Positions 7,060 to 16,607 of a stretch of DNA of 64,000 nt are shown here, in pieces; position 1 is the stretch's first letter; each line of letters starts with the position of its first letter. The position numbers and the translations under genes were made by a program. The stretch comes from Candidatus Krumholzibacteriota bacterium. Lineage in GTDB: Bacteria > Krumholzibacteriota > Krumholzibacteriia > Krumholzibacteriales > Krumholzibacteriaceae. The DNA is taken from positions 1 through 64,000 of the forward strand of contig JAFGBF010000022.1 in NCBI GenBank assembly GCA_016933255.1. The letters run 5' to 3'. The notes beneath the pieces are model-generated. The model did no database searches and was not told where the DNA came from. It saw only the letters and a list, made by a program, of their open reading frames with translations.

Positions 7060-9792
7060 TTATCCCCCGGTGATAGTCCTGATGATCGTTCCGCTCAGTC
7101 CCACCGCCGTTCCCGTATTGCCGTCAATGAAATATACAGACCTGAGATCGGTTGATGTGATTCCTGTGGATTCCAGCCAGGTCTCCCCTCCGTCGTCGGA
7201 TTTGAATAACCTTCCTCCAGCCCCCGCAGCGATCCATTTGTCTTCTCCAATATGAAAGACTGAATTCAGATCACCTGATATGCCGGAATCGACGATATTC
7301 CATACAAGTCCGCCGTCGATTGTTTTAAGGATCGTTCCGGAAGCTCCTGAAGCTATTCCGATCATGGTACCGGAAAAATACACAGATTCAAGATCGGAGA
7401 TGGTTCCGGATGAGGCAAGGCTCCAGCTTTGACCGGCATCATCGCTGAAAATGACCGATCCGCCGGCTCCGACGGCTATTGCGGTCGAATCTCCCGTCAT
7501 GAAGACGCTTTCGAGATCGGAGCCCACCCCGGAATCTCTCTCTGTCCAGTTCTCTCCTGAATCAGACGTATAGATGACGGCGCCTGCCGACCCCACCGCC
7601 ATTCCGATCGCAGGATCGAAAAACGACACGCTCTTCAGGTGATCCGATACGGGCCCGTTTATCTCGGACCAGCTTATCCCTCCATCGTATGTCTCGAGGA
7701 TCGTTCCCTCCGCGCCTACGATATATCCCCTATCACTGCCAGTGAAACATAATTCGGATAGTTCAGCTTCAGTGCCCGAGGAGACAGGGTTCCAGCGGAC
7801 CCCCGAATCGACCGTCCTGACGATCGCACCGTTTTCACCAGCCGCAAGGACGGTCGCCGCATCTATCATCCAGACAGAATTCAGCGTTGAATAGACACCG
7901 GTATTAACGATATTCCAGTTCAACCCCCCATCATCGGTCTCGATAATCGTTCCCTTATCGCCCATGACGATGTTCCTGTCAGAATCGAAAAGCTCTATAG
8001 CGTAGAGGTCTTCCCCTGTCCCGCTCGTCTCTTCCGTCCAAGTCGCCCCTCCGTCGAGAGTCCTCAGGATCAATCCGTCTATTCCGACAGCCAACGCGTT
8101 CGATTCATCCAGGCGAGACACCTTCAGTATGCGCTTTTCGGTACCGCTTGTCTGTTCGGCCCAGGTCATTCCGCCGTCATCGGTGTTGAGTATCGTCCCT
8201 GATTCACCTACCGCCGTTCCGTTCAGAAGATCGCTGAAATCCAGGCTGAAGAGGAAATTGTCCGTTCCGCTTTCAAGAAAAGACCACGTGGACCCGCCGT
8301 CGATGCTTCTGATTATCGTCCCGTAATACCCTACGGCTATTCCCGTCAGATCATTCTGAAAATCGAGATCGGTAAGGTAGGAATCGATCTCTCCGGTCCT
8401 TGTTTTCCATGAAACGGAGATGCCATCAGAGGATACTATCACACCGGAAGCGCCCGCGGCGATTATCCTTTCGGTGCCTGAAGCAAAGATATCGAAAAGA
8501 AGATACTGGGTGCCGGATTCGACAATACTCCAGTTCGCCCCGTCATCATCAGTAAAAAGGATCAGGCCGCCTGCACCGCATGCCACCGCCCTGTTTCCGT
8601 CGATTGCCGCATAACCGTATATCGTCTTGGCGGTGCCTGTAGTATCCGCATACCATGTCGACCCGCCATCGTCGGTTCTGAGGATCGTGCCGCCTGAACC
8701 CGTGATCACGCCGGAATCGGTATCTTCGAGGAAAACGTCATAGAGATCGGCTGACAGATCAGGCGCCCCGGAATCGGTCCAGTTTGACCCTCCGTCCTCA
8801 GTATATAGTATCGTGCCGTTCGATCCAGCCGCCGCACCGTGCTGATTGTCGGCAAAGAATATCATGTTGAGATCTTCGGATGTTCCGCTCTCCAGAGGAC
8901 TCCACGAATCTCCACCATCGACCGTCTTGATTATGTTGCCGCCTGTTCCCGCTATGAAACCGATGAGGTTATCGACAAAGAACACCGAATAATAATCCAC
9001 AGATGCTATAAGCTGAATACTCACCCATGTGACGCCACCGTCAGACGTTTTAAAGAGCAAACCCCCGTTGCCGGCGGCTATGCCGTTTTCAGAATCGAAG
9101 AAATACAGGCCGTTGAGGTCTGTCTCCTGTCCGCAGGTCAATCTTGTCCAGTCGGAACCCCCGTTCTCGGTTTTAAAAACGGTCCCCGCGGACCCGGCGA
9201 CATATCCCGTATCGGCTCCTACAAAAAAGACAGCCCTGAACAGGTCGGGAATAACAATATTCTCTCCGGACCATCTTTCCTCGTAATAATCGAGTTTCAG
9301 GACCGCTCCCGCGGATCCCACGGCTACGGCAGAGGAATCAGAGAGCATACGGACCTGGTTGAGATTATCCCTCTGCGAAAGCGACTCCAGGTTCCAATTC
9401 AAACCTCCATCGACCGTACTGAGTAATCTGCCCGAGTCTCCGGCGGTCAATCCAGCGCCCGACCCGCGTGAATCGACGCAATAAAGATTACTTTGAGTGC
9501 CGCTTCCTACACCGCCCCATGTGCCTCCACCGTCAGTGGTAATTATTATTATTCCGCCGGTGCCGACGGCTATTCCGTTGTAGTCATCAGCAAATGATAC
9601 TGCTCTAAATCCGTTATCCCTGACAAGAGGGCTCTGCAGATACCAGGCAGACTCCTCTTTCGGTTTTTCCGGTGAAAACGGTTCTTCCGTGCACGAAGAA
9701 AAAATCGATATAAATACAAAACCCGCGATCAGTCGAGAATTCGTTTTAATTAAGCTTATTATCACTAAATTTCTCCCACGGACACCCGCCAA
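7060..9792 (-). CDS. Lipoprotein with about 21 YCF48/BNR-type propeller repeats
   Basis: 910 residues. An N-terminal hydrophobic stretch ends in a lipobox-like FSSC (Cys 34). The rest is about 21 tandem repeats of 40-43 residues, each with a core like GTIIRTDDGGSTW. This is the YCF48/BNR-type repeat seen in the HCF136 photosystem II assembly factor and in many bacterial surface proteins. So many repeats would give two or three propellers, probably anchored on the cell surface. The start is TTG at 9792 with AGGAA upstream; GTG at codon 10 is an alternative. It is the last gene of the minus-strand row, 42 bp after the GT39 gene. The final repeat is cut off at RTITGG, so the C-terminus may be slightly shortened. 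Confidence 0.85.
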   Translation of the reverse strand: MAGVRGRNLVIISLIKTNSRLIAGFVFISIFSSCTEEPFSPEKPKEESAWYLQSPLVRDNGFRAVSFADDYNGIAVGTGGIIIITTDGGGTWGGVGSGTQSNLYCVDSRGSGAGLTAGDSGRLLSTVDGGLNWNLESLSQRDNLNQVRMLSDSSAVAVGSAGAVLKLDYYEERWSGENIVIPDLFRAVFFVGADTGYVAGSAGTVFKTENGGSDWTRLTCGQETDLNGLYFFDSENGIAAGNGGLLFKTSDGGVTWVSIQLIASVDYYSVFFVDNLIGFIAGTGGNIIKTVDGGDSWSPLESGTSEDLNMIFFADNQHGAAAGSNGTILYTEDGGSNWTDSGAPDLSADLYDVFLEDTDSGVITGSGGTILRTDDGGSTWYADTTGTAKTIYGYAAIDGNRAVACGAGGLILFTDDDGANWSIVESGTQYLLFDIFASGTERIIAAGASGVIVSSDGISVSWKTRTGEIDSYLTDLDFQNDLTGIAVGYYGTIIRSIDGGSTWSFLESGTDNFLFSLDFSDLLNGTAVGESGTILNTDDGGMTWAEQTSGTEKRILKVSRLDESNALAVGIDGLILRTLDGGATWTEETSGTGEDLYAIELFDSDRNIVMGDKGTIIETDDGGLNWNIVNTGVYSTLNSVWMIDAATVLAAGENGAIVRTVDSGVRWNPVSSGTEAELSELCFTGSDRGYIVGAEGTILETYDGGISWSEINGPVSDHLKSVSFFDPAIGMAVGSAGAVIYTSDSGENWTERDSGVGSDLESVFMTGDSTAIAVGAGGSVIFSDDAGQSWSLASSGTISDLESVYFSGTMIGIASGASGTILKTIDGGLVWNIVDSGISGDLNSVFHIGEDKWIAAGAGGRLFKSDDGGETWLESTGITSTDLRSVYFIDGNTGTAVGLSGTIIRTITGG

Positions 9793-9834
9793 CCGTTCCT
9801 GTCTTCATTAGGAAAGATATTCCGGCTTTCAGTA

Positions 9835-11613
9835 TCAGTCAAGTTGTTCGGGGTATTCGTCATCGGTACCCTCTTCTTTAAGTATGCTCATTTTAATATC
9901 CTGTATCTGTTTATAGATCGTCTCTTCCCTTGCTTTGATCGCTCCTTTTTCTGCGGATTCAAGAAAACTCATAGCTTCATCCGTCCTTCCCTGCTTCCAA
10001 AGGGACAGCCCCAGGTAGTATTGGACAGTATAGGATCCGGGATCATCTTTCAACACCCGCCTGAAATGCTCTTCGGCTTCCCTGAATTCTCCTTTTTGAT
10101 TGAGCAGGTTGCCGAGTATTCTGTGTCCAGCATAATAATCCGGTGACAGGGAGAGCGACTTTCTAAGATTTTTTTCCGCTTCGTCTATCTCCCCTGCCTT
10201 ACCCTGCTCATATCCGGCCGACGCGTACAGTTCCGCCTCATAGTCGTATGATTCCGCTGTAAAGGGGCCGAAGACAGATGACAGGACCACTATTGCGACA
10301 ATCACGGTAGAATCTCTTCCAGTCTTGGTCCAATCTCCGTTTTTGACTCTGTCGATCATGTGCATCACTCCAGCGGCAGCCACTATCGTTGTGAGCGGGA
10401 TCATTACCACCCTGTACCTTGAAGAAACAAATACCGCGATGATCGACAAAGGATATATCAGAAGAAACATCAATAACGGCGAAGGAATATTCTTTCTGCG
10501 ATAAAAGATCCCGAGAACAGCGAAGGGCAACAGTATGCCGAAGGGGAAGCCGAACATCTTCCACTTCCATACGGCGCATGATAGAAGGCCCGACCACTTC
10601 CTGCCGGTATAAATATCGATGTTCCTGGGCAGTTCCCGAGAACTTAGGAATTGGACCGTCTTCTTCAATATTCCCGCGGCATAACCCGCGGGATCGGTGG
10701 CGAGGTAATCTGTAAACCGTTTCCTGAAATATCTCCGATGCTCCGCGTCAGTCGAATATCCGCAGACTAACGGCTCTCTGATGAGGTTTCTCCATTGATA
10801 GCCGGGCCTTATCATTATCGTCCTGTCTGTGTCAGGATTATTTCCGATATATAGATTCAGGGAACCTGATTTGGGTATCGCGCTGAAATTGCCGGTAACA
10901 CTTTTTGAAAGGAGTGCCGGAACTGTAAGGACGGACACAAATACGGCAAACATAACGAGAATACCGGCGACAAACGACTTCCTTCCGGCAACATTCTTTA
11001 CTCCATGAAAAAACATCGATAAAATAGCCAGGAAAATAAATGGAAGAAATGTTACCCGGATCATCACCGCCAGGCCGGAGGCAAGTCCAGCCAGCAGATA
11101 CAGCGATGTTTTTCTTTTATCGATCGATTCGGTCATAAGATATACGACGACTACCGAAATAAAGGCCGCCCAGCCGGTGGCGAGAAGTTCAGCCTCAAAA
11201 AAGAAAAGAGGTCCGTACAATGCGGTGATAACGGAGGCGATGATTCCGATCCTCACGTCAAACAGCTTCTTCCCGAGATTATAGATGAGTACGGCCGACA
11301 CGGATCCCGCTATTAGCTGAATGATCCTCGCAATCAGAAGATGTCCATCGAATAACGAAATTATGGAAGCGAGATACAGGGGATATATGAACGACTGCCA
11401 GAATATCCTCGGGTCGAGAGACCCTGTCGATGAGATATTCTTCGCGATATCGAGATATGTAGCGGAATCTATTACAGGCGTACCAAAAAGTTCGCCTTTT
11501 GAGATCTCGTAGAGATATATCAATCTGACTGTTATCGCCAGGACAAAGATCGCGGCACCGATCAACAGGTTTTTGTTTCTCATATGTTCAGACTGCACAT
11601 CCCCAAAGTTCAT
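9835..11613 (-). CDS. GT39/PMT-like membrane glycosyltransferase with C-terminal TPRs
   Basis: About 592 residues from the ATG at 11613 (AGGAGG lies 13 bases upstream; a TTG start at 11640 would add nine residues and overlap the previous gene). Roughly ten membrane segments fill residues 15-430. The first external loop contains PVIDSATYLDIA, in the position of the acidic loop of the PMT/ArnT family, which moves sugars from polyprenyl phosphates to proteins or lipids. After the last helix come about three TPR repeats (SPDYYAGHRILGNLLNQKGE and following) to the C-terminus. It lies directly downstream of the glycyl radical enzyme and upstream of the YCF48 lipoprotein, which could be a glycosylation target, although nothing in the sequence proves that. 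Confidence 0.75.
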   Translation of the reverse strand: MNFGDVQSEHMRNKNLLIGAAIFVLAITVRLIYLYEISKGELFGTPVIDSATYLDIAKNISSTGSLDPRIFWQSFIYPLYLASIISLFDGHLLIARIIQLIAGSVSAVLIYNLGKKLFDVRIGIIASVITALYGPLFFFEAELLATGWAAFISVVVVYLMTESIDKRKTSLYLLAGLASGLAVMIRVTFLPFIFLAILSMFFHGVKNVAGRKSFVAGILVMFAVFVSVLTVPALLSKSVTGNFSAIPKSGSLNLYIGNNPDTDRTIMIRPGYQWRNLIREPLVCGYSTDAEHRRYFRKRFTDYLATDPAGYAAGILKKTVQFLSSRELPRNIDIYTGRKWSGLLSCAVWKWKMFGFPFGILLPFAVLGIFYRRKNIPSPLLMFLLIYPLSIIAVFVSSRYRVVMIPLTTIVAAAGVMHMIDRVKNGDWTKTGRDSTVIVAIVVLSSVFGPFTAESYDYEAELYASAGYEQGKAGEIDEAEKNLRKSLSLSPDYYAGHRILGNLLNQKGEFREAEEHFRRVLKDDPGSYTVQYYLGLSLWKQGRTDEAMSFLESAEKGAIKAREETIYKQIQDIKMSILKEEGTDDEYPEQLD

Positions 11614-11630
11614 TCGGGGTGCCACTCCTC

Positions 11631-14006
11631 CTATTGACAAGATCCGTCCACTTCATGCTCCGTGCGCTCAATTATTTCATCCTGAAGGTCGGTCCCAAGA
11701 TCGACAAAATAATCGCTGTAACCGGCAACCCTAACGATCAGATCCCTGTAATTTTCCGGTTCTTTCTGTGCTTTTCTCAGAGTATCGGCCTTTACGACAT
11801 TAAACTGGATATGATGTCCGTTCATGCTGAAATAAGCTCTTACAAGTTTGCGTATTTTCTCGATCCCTTCCCTGGTCGAAAAGACCTGCGGAGTGAACTT
11901 CTGGTTGAGAAGCGTCCCTCCAGTCTTGATATGATCAAATCTGGCGGCTGATTTCAATACCGCCGTCGGACCTTTCCTGTCCGCGCCCTGAACCGGTGAT
12001 ATTCCCTCCGAAAGAGGCCTGCGCGCTTTCCTGCCGTCAGGGAGCGCACCGGTCATCCTGCCGAAATATACATGGCAGGTAGTAGGAAGCATATCGATCC
12101 TGAAATGCCCCCCTTTGCTGTTCTCGATCCCGTCAACAAGACCAAAAAAACTTTCAAAGATCCTGTTCATCAGTTCATCGGGATAGTCTTCATCATTTCC
12201 ATATTTCGGCGTCTCATAGACAAGCATCTTTCTTAGTTCTTCGTCATTTTTAAAATCATTATCCAGGGCGACTATCAGATCATCGAACGTCAACTTCCTG
12301 TTGTCGAAAATATGATATTTTATTGCTGTAACCGCGTCTGTTATCGTTCCGAGGCCTACGCCCTGGATATATGAAGAATTATACCTCGCCCCTCCCGCGT
12401 TGTAATCAGCTCCGTTCTGGATGCAATCGTCGATCAGAAGCGACATGAACGGAGCTGGAAGTATCCGCGCCCAAAGCGACTCGATCAGGAAGTTCCCCTT
12501 GATCTTGATATCAACGAAATATCCCAGTTGTTTCTCAAACGCTTCATAAAATTCCTCAAAACTCGAATATTGGCGGGGATCTCCGGTTTCAATACCTATA
12601 AGAACTCCCGTCAGCGGATCGACGCCGTTATGCAGCGTCACCTCAAGCACCTTTGGAAGATTAAAATATCCCGTAAGAATATAGCTTTCTTTTCCGAAAG
12701 CACCGGTCTCTACGCAGCCGCTCGCCCCTCCGTTCCTTGCATCTGAAATTGTCTTTCCCTGCCTGAGCATCTCGTTGACGATCGCTTCGGCGTTAAAGAT
12801 GGAAGGCTGGCCAAAACCTGTTTTAATGATCCTCAAAGCCCTGTCCAGAAATGCGTCGGGGTTTTCCCTGCTTACCTGCACCATCGTTCCTGGCTGAAGA
12901 AGCCGCATCTCCTCTATTACATCGAGGATGAGGAAGGTCATCTCGTTTACCCCGTCCTGCCCTGCGGGATCGACGCCGCCGAGGTTTATCAGACAAAAAT
13001 CAGTGTATGTATTGCTTTCCTCGGCCGTAACTCCGACTTTAGGAGGAGCCGGCTGATTGTTGAATTTTATCCAGAACGATTGAAGAAGTTCTCTTGCGCT
13101 TTCTTCAGTAAGCGATCCATCGGCGAGGCCTTTTCTGTAAAAAGGGAGCAAGTGCTGATCAAGCCTGCCCGGGTTGAAGGAATCCCAGGTATTAAGTTCC
13201 GTGATTATACCGATGTGTACGAACCAGTAATACTGCAGGGCCTCCCATAATGTCTCAGGGGCGTTCGCAGGGATCTTGTTACAGATCACAGACATCTTGA
13301 GAAGTTCATCTTTGCGGATCTTGTCTTTTTCATCTTCTGCCATCTCGAATAATTTTTCCGAGTATCTCTGCGCAAAGGCAATAAGAGCATCAGCAGCGAT
13401 ATCCATCGCCTTTAATTCTTCGAGTTTCGCTTTCCTGCCAGGAAGATCTTCTTCCAGGACGGCATCGACACTCCTTTTGATATCCTGTTTAAAAGAAAGA
13501 AGCCCTTTTTTATATATCTTGTCATCAAGAACAGTGTGCCCCGGAGCGCGCTGCTCCTGAAATTCAGTAAATACCCCGGCTTTATAGGCTTTCAGCCATT
13601 CTTCTGAAACCTCTCCGAACAATCTTTCCCTGATACTCTTCCCTGTCCAGAACGGTATTATCTCCTCCGCCTGGATCCTTCTGGCCTCATCACTGACTTT
13701 AAAAGATACTTTTTCCCTTTTATCGAGAATATCGAGATCTTCGAGGCTGTGTGTGCAGATCTCCGGATATGTAGGAGTAGCTTTTGGAAAAGGGCCTCTT
13801 TCACCTACAATGAGTTCTCCTGGATTGACACAAAGGGCCTTTCTTCCCAGAATATACTTCAGAGTCTTTGCTCTCGACACCGGAACCGAGGATCTATCTT
13901 CTTTGTTCTCTCTGGAATATTCTGTCACAAGCAGCGCACGCTCCATCGAGATCTCCGGGAGCGCTTCCAGACTCTGCTTTCTAAGCCTCTCTATCCTCTC
14001 ATTCAT
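11631..14006 (-). CDS. hypD: Glycyl radical enzyme, likely trans-4-hydroxy-L-proline dehydratase
   Basis: 791 residues with the PFL-like N-terminal domain and a C-terminal glycyl radical loop VRVAGYSDYF (Gly 762). The thiyl site is GCVE (Cys 431, Glu 433), not the Cys-Cys of pyruvate formate-lyase. Residues I recall as the hydroxyproline dehydratase active site in Clostridioides difficile (H160, D278, S334, F340, C434, E436, Y450, T645, G765) all occur here at a constant offset of three: H157, D275, S331, F337, C431, E433, Y447, T642, G762. The reaction would be hydroxyproline to pyrroline-5-carboxylate plus water, in the anaerobic cytoplasm. It overlaps its activase by 4 bp. The symbol hypD is also used for the unrelated hydrogenase protein at 24195-25295. 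Another GRE dehydratase remains possible. Confidence 0.8.
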   Translation of the reverse strand: MNERIERLRKQSLEALPEISMERALLVTEYSRENKEDRSSVPVSRAKTLKYILGRKALCVNPGELIVGERGPFPKATPTYPEICTHSLEDLDILDKREKVSFKVSDEARRIQAEEIIPFWTGKSIRERLFGEVSEEWLKAYKAGVFTEFQEQRAPGHTVLDDKIYKKGLLSFKQDIKRSVDAVLEEDLPGRKAKLEELKAMDIAADALIAFAQRYSEKLFEMAEDEKDKIRKDELLKMSVICNKIPANAPETLWEALQYYWFVHIGIITELNTWDSFNPGRLDQHLLPFYRKGLADGSLTEESARELLQSFWIKFNNQPAPPKVGVTAEESNTYTDFCLINLGGVDPAGQDGVNEMTFLILDVIEEMRLLQPGTMVQVSRENPDAFLDRALRIIKTGFGQPSIFNAEAIVNEMLRQGKTISDARNGGASGCVETGAFGKESYILTGYFNLPKVLEVTLHNGVDPLTGVLIGIETGDPRQYSSFEEFYEAFEKQLGYFVDIKIKGNFLIESLWARILPAPFMSLLIDDCIQNGADYNAGGARYNSSYIQGVGLGTITDAVTAIKYHIFDNRKLTFDDLIVALDNDFKNDEELRKMLVYETPKYGNDEDYPDELMNRIFESFFGLVDGIENSKGGHFRIDMLPTTCHVYFGRMTGALPDGRKARRPLSEGISPVQGADRKGPTAVLKSAARFDHIKTGGTLLNQKFTPQVFSTREGIEKIRKLVRAYFSMNGHHIQFNVVKADTLRKAQKEPENYRDLIVRVAGYSDYFVDLGTDLQDEIIERTEHEVDGSCQ

Positions 14007-14815
14007 CTTTCAGAGCCTCCAACAATCACGACAAACCCTTCATCCGAAAACCTTTTCGAGATCGAGGAAAGATCTTCCCCGGAAATCGCCGGCAGCGGTC
14101 CAGGACGATATTTGATATTCATTCTTCTGAATTTGTCCTCGCACATCTTATTATACGGCAAAATCTCGATTTTGTGAACAGCACTCACACCCTTCAGATA
14201 TTCTATTATAGAATCAATATTATCCGAAGTGCCGGTGATCCCGGGTATCAACGGAAATCTGATCTCTACAGCTTTTCCGCAGCCTGAAAGGTATTCGAAG
14301 TTTTCGAGTATCAGCCTGTTTGATACTCCGGTATATTTTTCATGCATCTTTTCATCGATAAACTTGATGTCGTAAAGATAGAGATCGACAAGACCGTTTA
14401 TCATCTCAAGATTCTTTCTTTCAGCATAACCAGAAGTATCCAGCGCCACATTCAGATTTTCAACTTTGCACGCCACAAGAAGCTGATATAGAAATTCGGG
14501 CTGATACAATGGTTCACCGCCGGAAACCGTCACTCCGCCGCCCGAGTGCCGGTAAAAGACGTTGTCTTTAAGTATCTCTTTCATCAATGCTTCAACCGAT
14601 ACTTCGTCACCAATGACTCTTTCAGAATCTTCTTCATACGCGCTGGACATACGGGAGCCGAAACCCGCAGGCCGTCCATCCTGACCCTGAAAAAAAGACT
14701 CGGGATTATGGCACCACCAGCACCTTAACGGACAACCGCTGAAAAAGACGGTCGTTCTTATCCCCGGACCGTCATGTATCGCAAACTTTTTCAGGTCGAA
14801 GACGCTGCCTTTCAA
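14003..14815 (-). CDS. Glycyl radical enzyme activase (radical SAM), short form
   Basis: 270 residues. The radical SAM cluster motif is GCPLRCWWC (Cys 28, 32, 35), preceded by the activase hallmark DGPGIRTTVF; the SAM-binding GGE motif is SGGEPLYQ. It would cleave S-adenosylmethionine and abstract hydrogen from Gly 762 of the downstream enzyme. Most activases of non-PFL glycyl radical enzymes carry an inserted ferredoxin-like domain with two extra 4Fe-4S clusters after the first motif. Here that stretch (about residues 42-75) is short and has no cysteine, as in the PFL activase. The gene overlaps both neighbours by 4 bp (ABC permease upstream, glycyl radical enzyme downstream), so it belongs to one operon. 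Confidence 0.9.
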   Translation of the reverse strand: MKGSVFDLKKFAIHDGPGIRTTVFFSGCPLRCWWCHNPESFFQGQDGRPAGFGSRMSSAYEEDSERVIGDEVSVEALMKEILKDNVFYRHSGGGVTVSGGEPLYQPEFLYQLLVACKVENLNVALDTSGYAERKNLEMINGLVDLYLYDIKFIDEKMHEKYTGVSNRLILENFEYLSGCGKAVEIRFPLIPGITGTSDNIDSIIEYLKGVSAVHKIEILPYNKMCEDKFRRMNIKYRPGPLPAISGEDLSSISKRFSDEGFVVIVGGSER

Positions 14816-15816
14816 TGCTGCCCCTTTTCTGAAAAACCGGTTATCAGGAGATAAATAAAGAACGGGCCGCCAAGCAAAGAGGTGATCACGCCGACCGGGA
14901 TCTCAGCCGGAGCGATCAAGGTGCGAGACAGAGTATCGCATATGACAAGGAAGGCGCCGCCTGAAAATAGAGTCACCGGCGCGAGATATCTGTGATTATA
15001 TCCGATGATCAATCTGCAGATGTGCGGAACCATCATACCGACAAAACCTATCACACCGAAAATCGATACTATGCTTCCAATCATCAACGAAGCAGCGACA
15101 AATATGTAGAGCTTGAGCCTTTTCAGGTCTACCCCCTTTCCCGCGGCAAGATCCTCCCCTGTCATGATGAGGTTCAGTTCGTTGATATGAAGCATTATTA
15201 TTATCGAACCGACGGTTATGAAAGGGAGTATCGTGACCACAGAGGAATACCCTACGATCTCGAACCCTCCCATCAACCATCTTATGACCCTGAAGGAATT
15301 GTCAAAATCACTTATATATTGAATAACGAGAATGAGGCTGGCGAAGAAAAAATTGACTGCTACACCGGATATCAGCATCGTCGCCGTTGTAGATCCTTTT
15401 TTTAATCTTGTCAGCCCATACACTATGCCGATCGACATCATGGCTGATATGAACGCGCTTACTGATTGTCCCGTTATGCCCAGTATTGAGAAAGAAAGCC
15501 CCAGTTGAATATACAAAGCCGCCCCGAAAGCAGAGCCGCTCGATACGCCCAACGTAAACGGCGTTGCGAGAGGATTTCTGAACAATGCCTGAAAAGCCAT
15601 ACCGCTCAATGCGAGGGCAGCACCGGCACAGAAGGCGGCGATCACCCTCGGGATCCTGATCTGCCAGAAGATATCCGCCCTGACATCCTCGCTTGCCATC
15701 TGTATGACTGTCTCGGGTGTGATCTTCTCTACTCCAAAGAATGGCGCTGCCAACAGGGCTGCCGCCGATACTGTCAACAATATCAACAGCATTCTTTTTT
15801 TGTTTCTTTTTATCAC
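14812..15816 (-). CDS. FecCD/BtuC-family ABC transporter permease
   Basis: 334 residues with about ten membrane helices. Family motifs include RIPRVIAAFCAGAALALSG near the N-terminus and GMMVPHICRLIIGYNHR in the cytoplasmic coupling region. It would form the homodimeric channel for import of a metal chelate such as cobalamin, haem or an iron siderophore. It overlaps the ATPase gene upstream and the activase gene downstream by 4 bp each, so the importer and the glycyl radical system are co-transcribed. The substrate cannot be read from the sequence, and no cobalamin riboswitch is seen upstream. Confidence 0.9.
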   Translation of the reverse strand: MIKRNKKRMLLILLTVSAAALLAAPFFGVEKITPETVIQMASEDVRADIFWQIRIPRVIAAFCAGAALALSGMAFQALFRNPLATPFTLGVSSGSAFGAALYIQLGLSFSILGITGQSVSAFISAMMSIGIVYGLTRLKKGSTTATMLISGVAVNFFFASLILVIQYISDFDNSFRVIRWLMGGFEIVGYSSVVTILPFITVGSIIIMLHINELNLIMTGEDLAAGKGVDLKRLKLYIFVAASLMIGSIVSIFGVIGFVGMMVPHICRLIIGYNHRYLAPVTLFSGGAFLVICDTLSRTLIAPAEIPVGVITSLLGGPFFIYLLITGFSEKGQH

Positions 15817-16607
15817 TGCATCACATCCGGAACGATTATCATTCTGCCGGTGACAGGATGCTCGGTATAAGTAAATTTCTTGTCGAAGACTTTGTCGAGA
15901 ATTCCCGGAAGAGTTATTTCCTGCGGTTCTCCTGAAAAAACCATCCTTCCCTTTTTAATAGCGACGATCCCGTCCGACATCATGATCGAACTGTTGATGT
16001 CGTGGGTCACCACGAGGATCGTTACATTCAATTCCCTTTTGATCCTGTCGAGTATCCTGTGGACCATTTCCGTATGTTTCGGATCCAGAAATGTTGAGGG
16101 TTCGTCAAGAAGCATGATCTTTGGACCCTGGGCAAGGACTGAAGCGATTAAAACGAGCTGTTTTTCTCCTCCGCTGAGGGTATCATATCCGCGGTCAGCG
16201 AACTCTTCCGTCCCGGTCATCTCCAGAGCTGACTTTACAATCCTCCTGTCATCCTCCGTGATGGAAGAAAACGGGCTGAGGTACGGATATCTCCCCATAA
16301 GGGCAAATTCCTCGACTGAAAACGGAATAGATCTTCCTGCATCCTGCGGAACATATCCGATCTCTCTGGCAAGCTTTTTCTGACTGTATTCCTCGATCCT
16401 TCTGCCTCTTATCTCCACCGATCCGCCGGATATCGGCAGAAACTTCATCATACATTTAAGAAGCGTCGTCTTCCCGGCACCGTTGGGACCGATTAGCGAA
16501 GTATATTTTCCCACGGGAAGATCGAAGGTAAAAGATGAAAGGATCTCTTTTCCTCCAAGATTACAGGATAAATTATCAACTCTGATGTCAAAACCGCTCA
16601 TGATCAC
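15813..16607 (-). CDS. ABC transporter ATPase (FecE/BtuD type)
   Basis: 264 residues, starting with GTG at 16607 (an ATG two codons later is also possible). Walker A is GPNGAGKTT, the Q-loop lies in GYVPQDAG, the signature is LSGGEKQL, Walker B is IMLLDEPS and the switch histidine is in VTHDIN. It pairs with the permease at 14812-15816 and binding protein at 16604-17479 to power import of a metal chelate. The 4-bp overlaps on both sides support a fixed stoichiometry. Confidence 0.92.
   Translation of the reverse strand: MIMSGFDIRVDNLSCNLGGKEILSSFTFDLPVGKYTSLIGPNGAGKTTLLKCMMKFLPISGGSVEIRGRRIEEYSQKKLAREIGYVPQDAGRSIPFSVEEFALMGRYPYLSPFSSITEDDRRIVKSALEMTGTEEFADRGYDTLSGGEKQLVLIASVLAQGPKIMLLDEPSTFLDPKHTEMVHRILDRIKRELNVTILVVTHDINSSIMMSDGIVAIKKGRMVFSGEPQEITLPGILDKVFDKKFTYTEHPVTGRMIIVPDVMQ

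Noticed and set aside
7060-9792. CRISPR array or tandem DNA repeats
   Set aside because: The periodicity is at protein level (about 42 codons) with diverged DNA; it encodes the propeller repeats.
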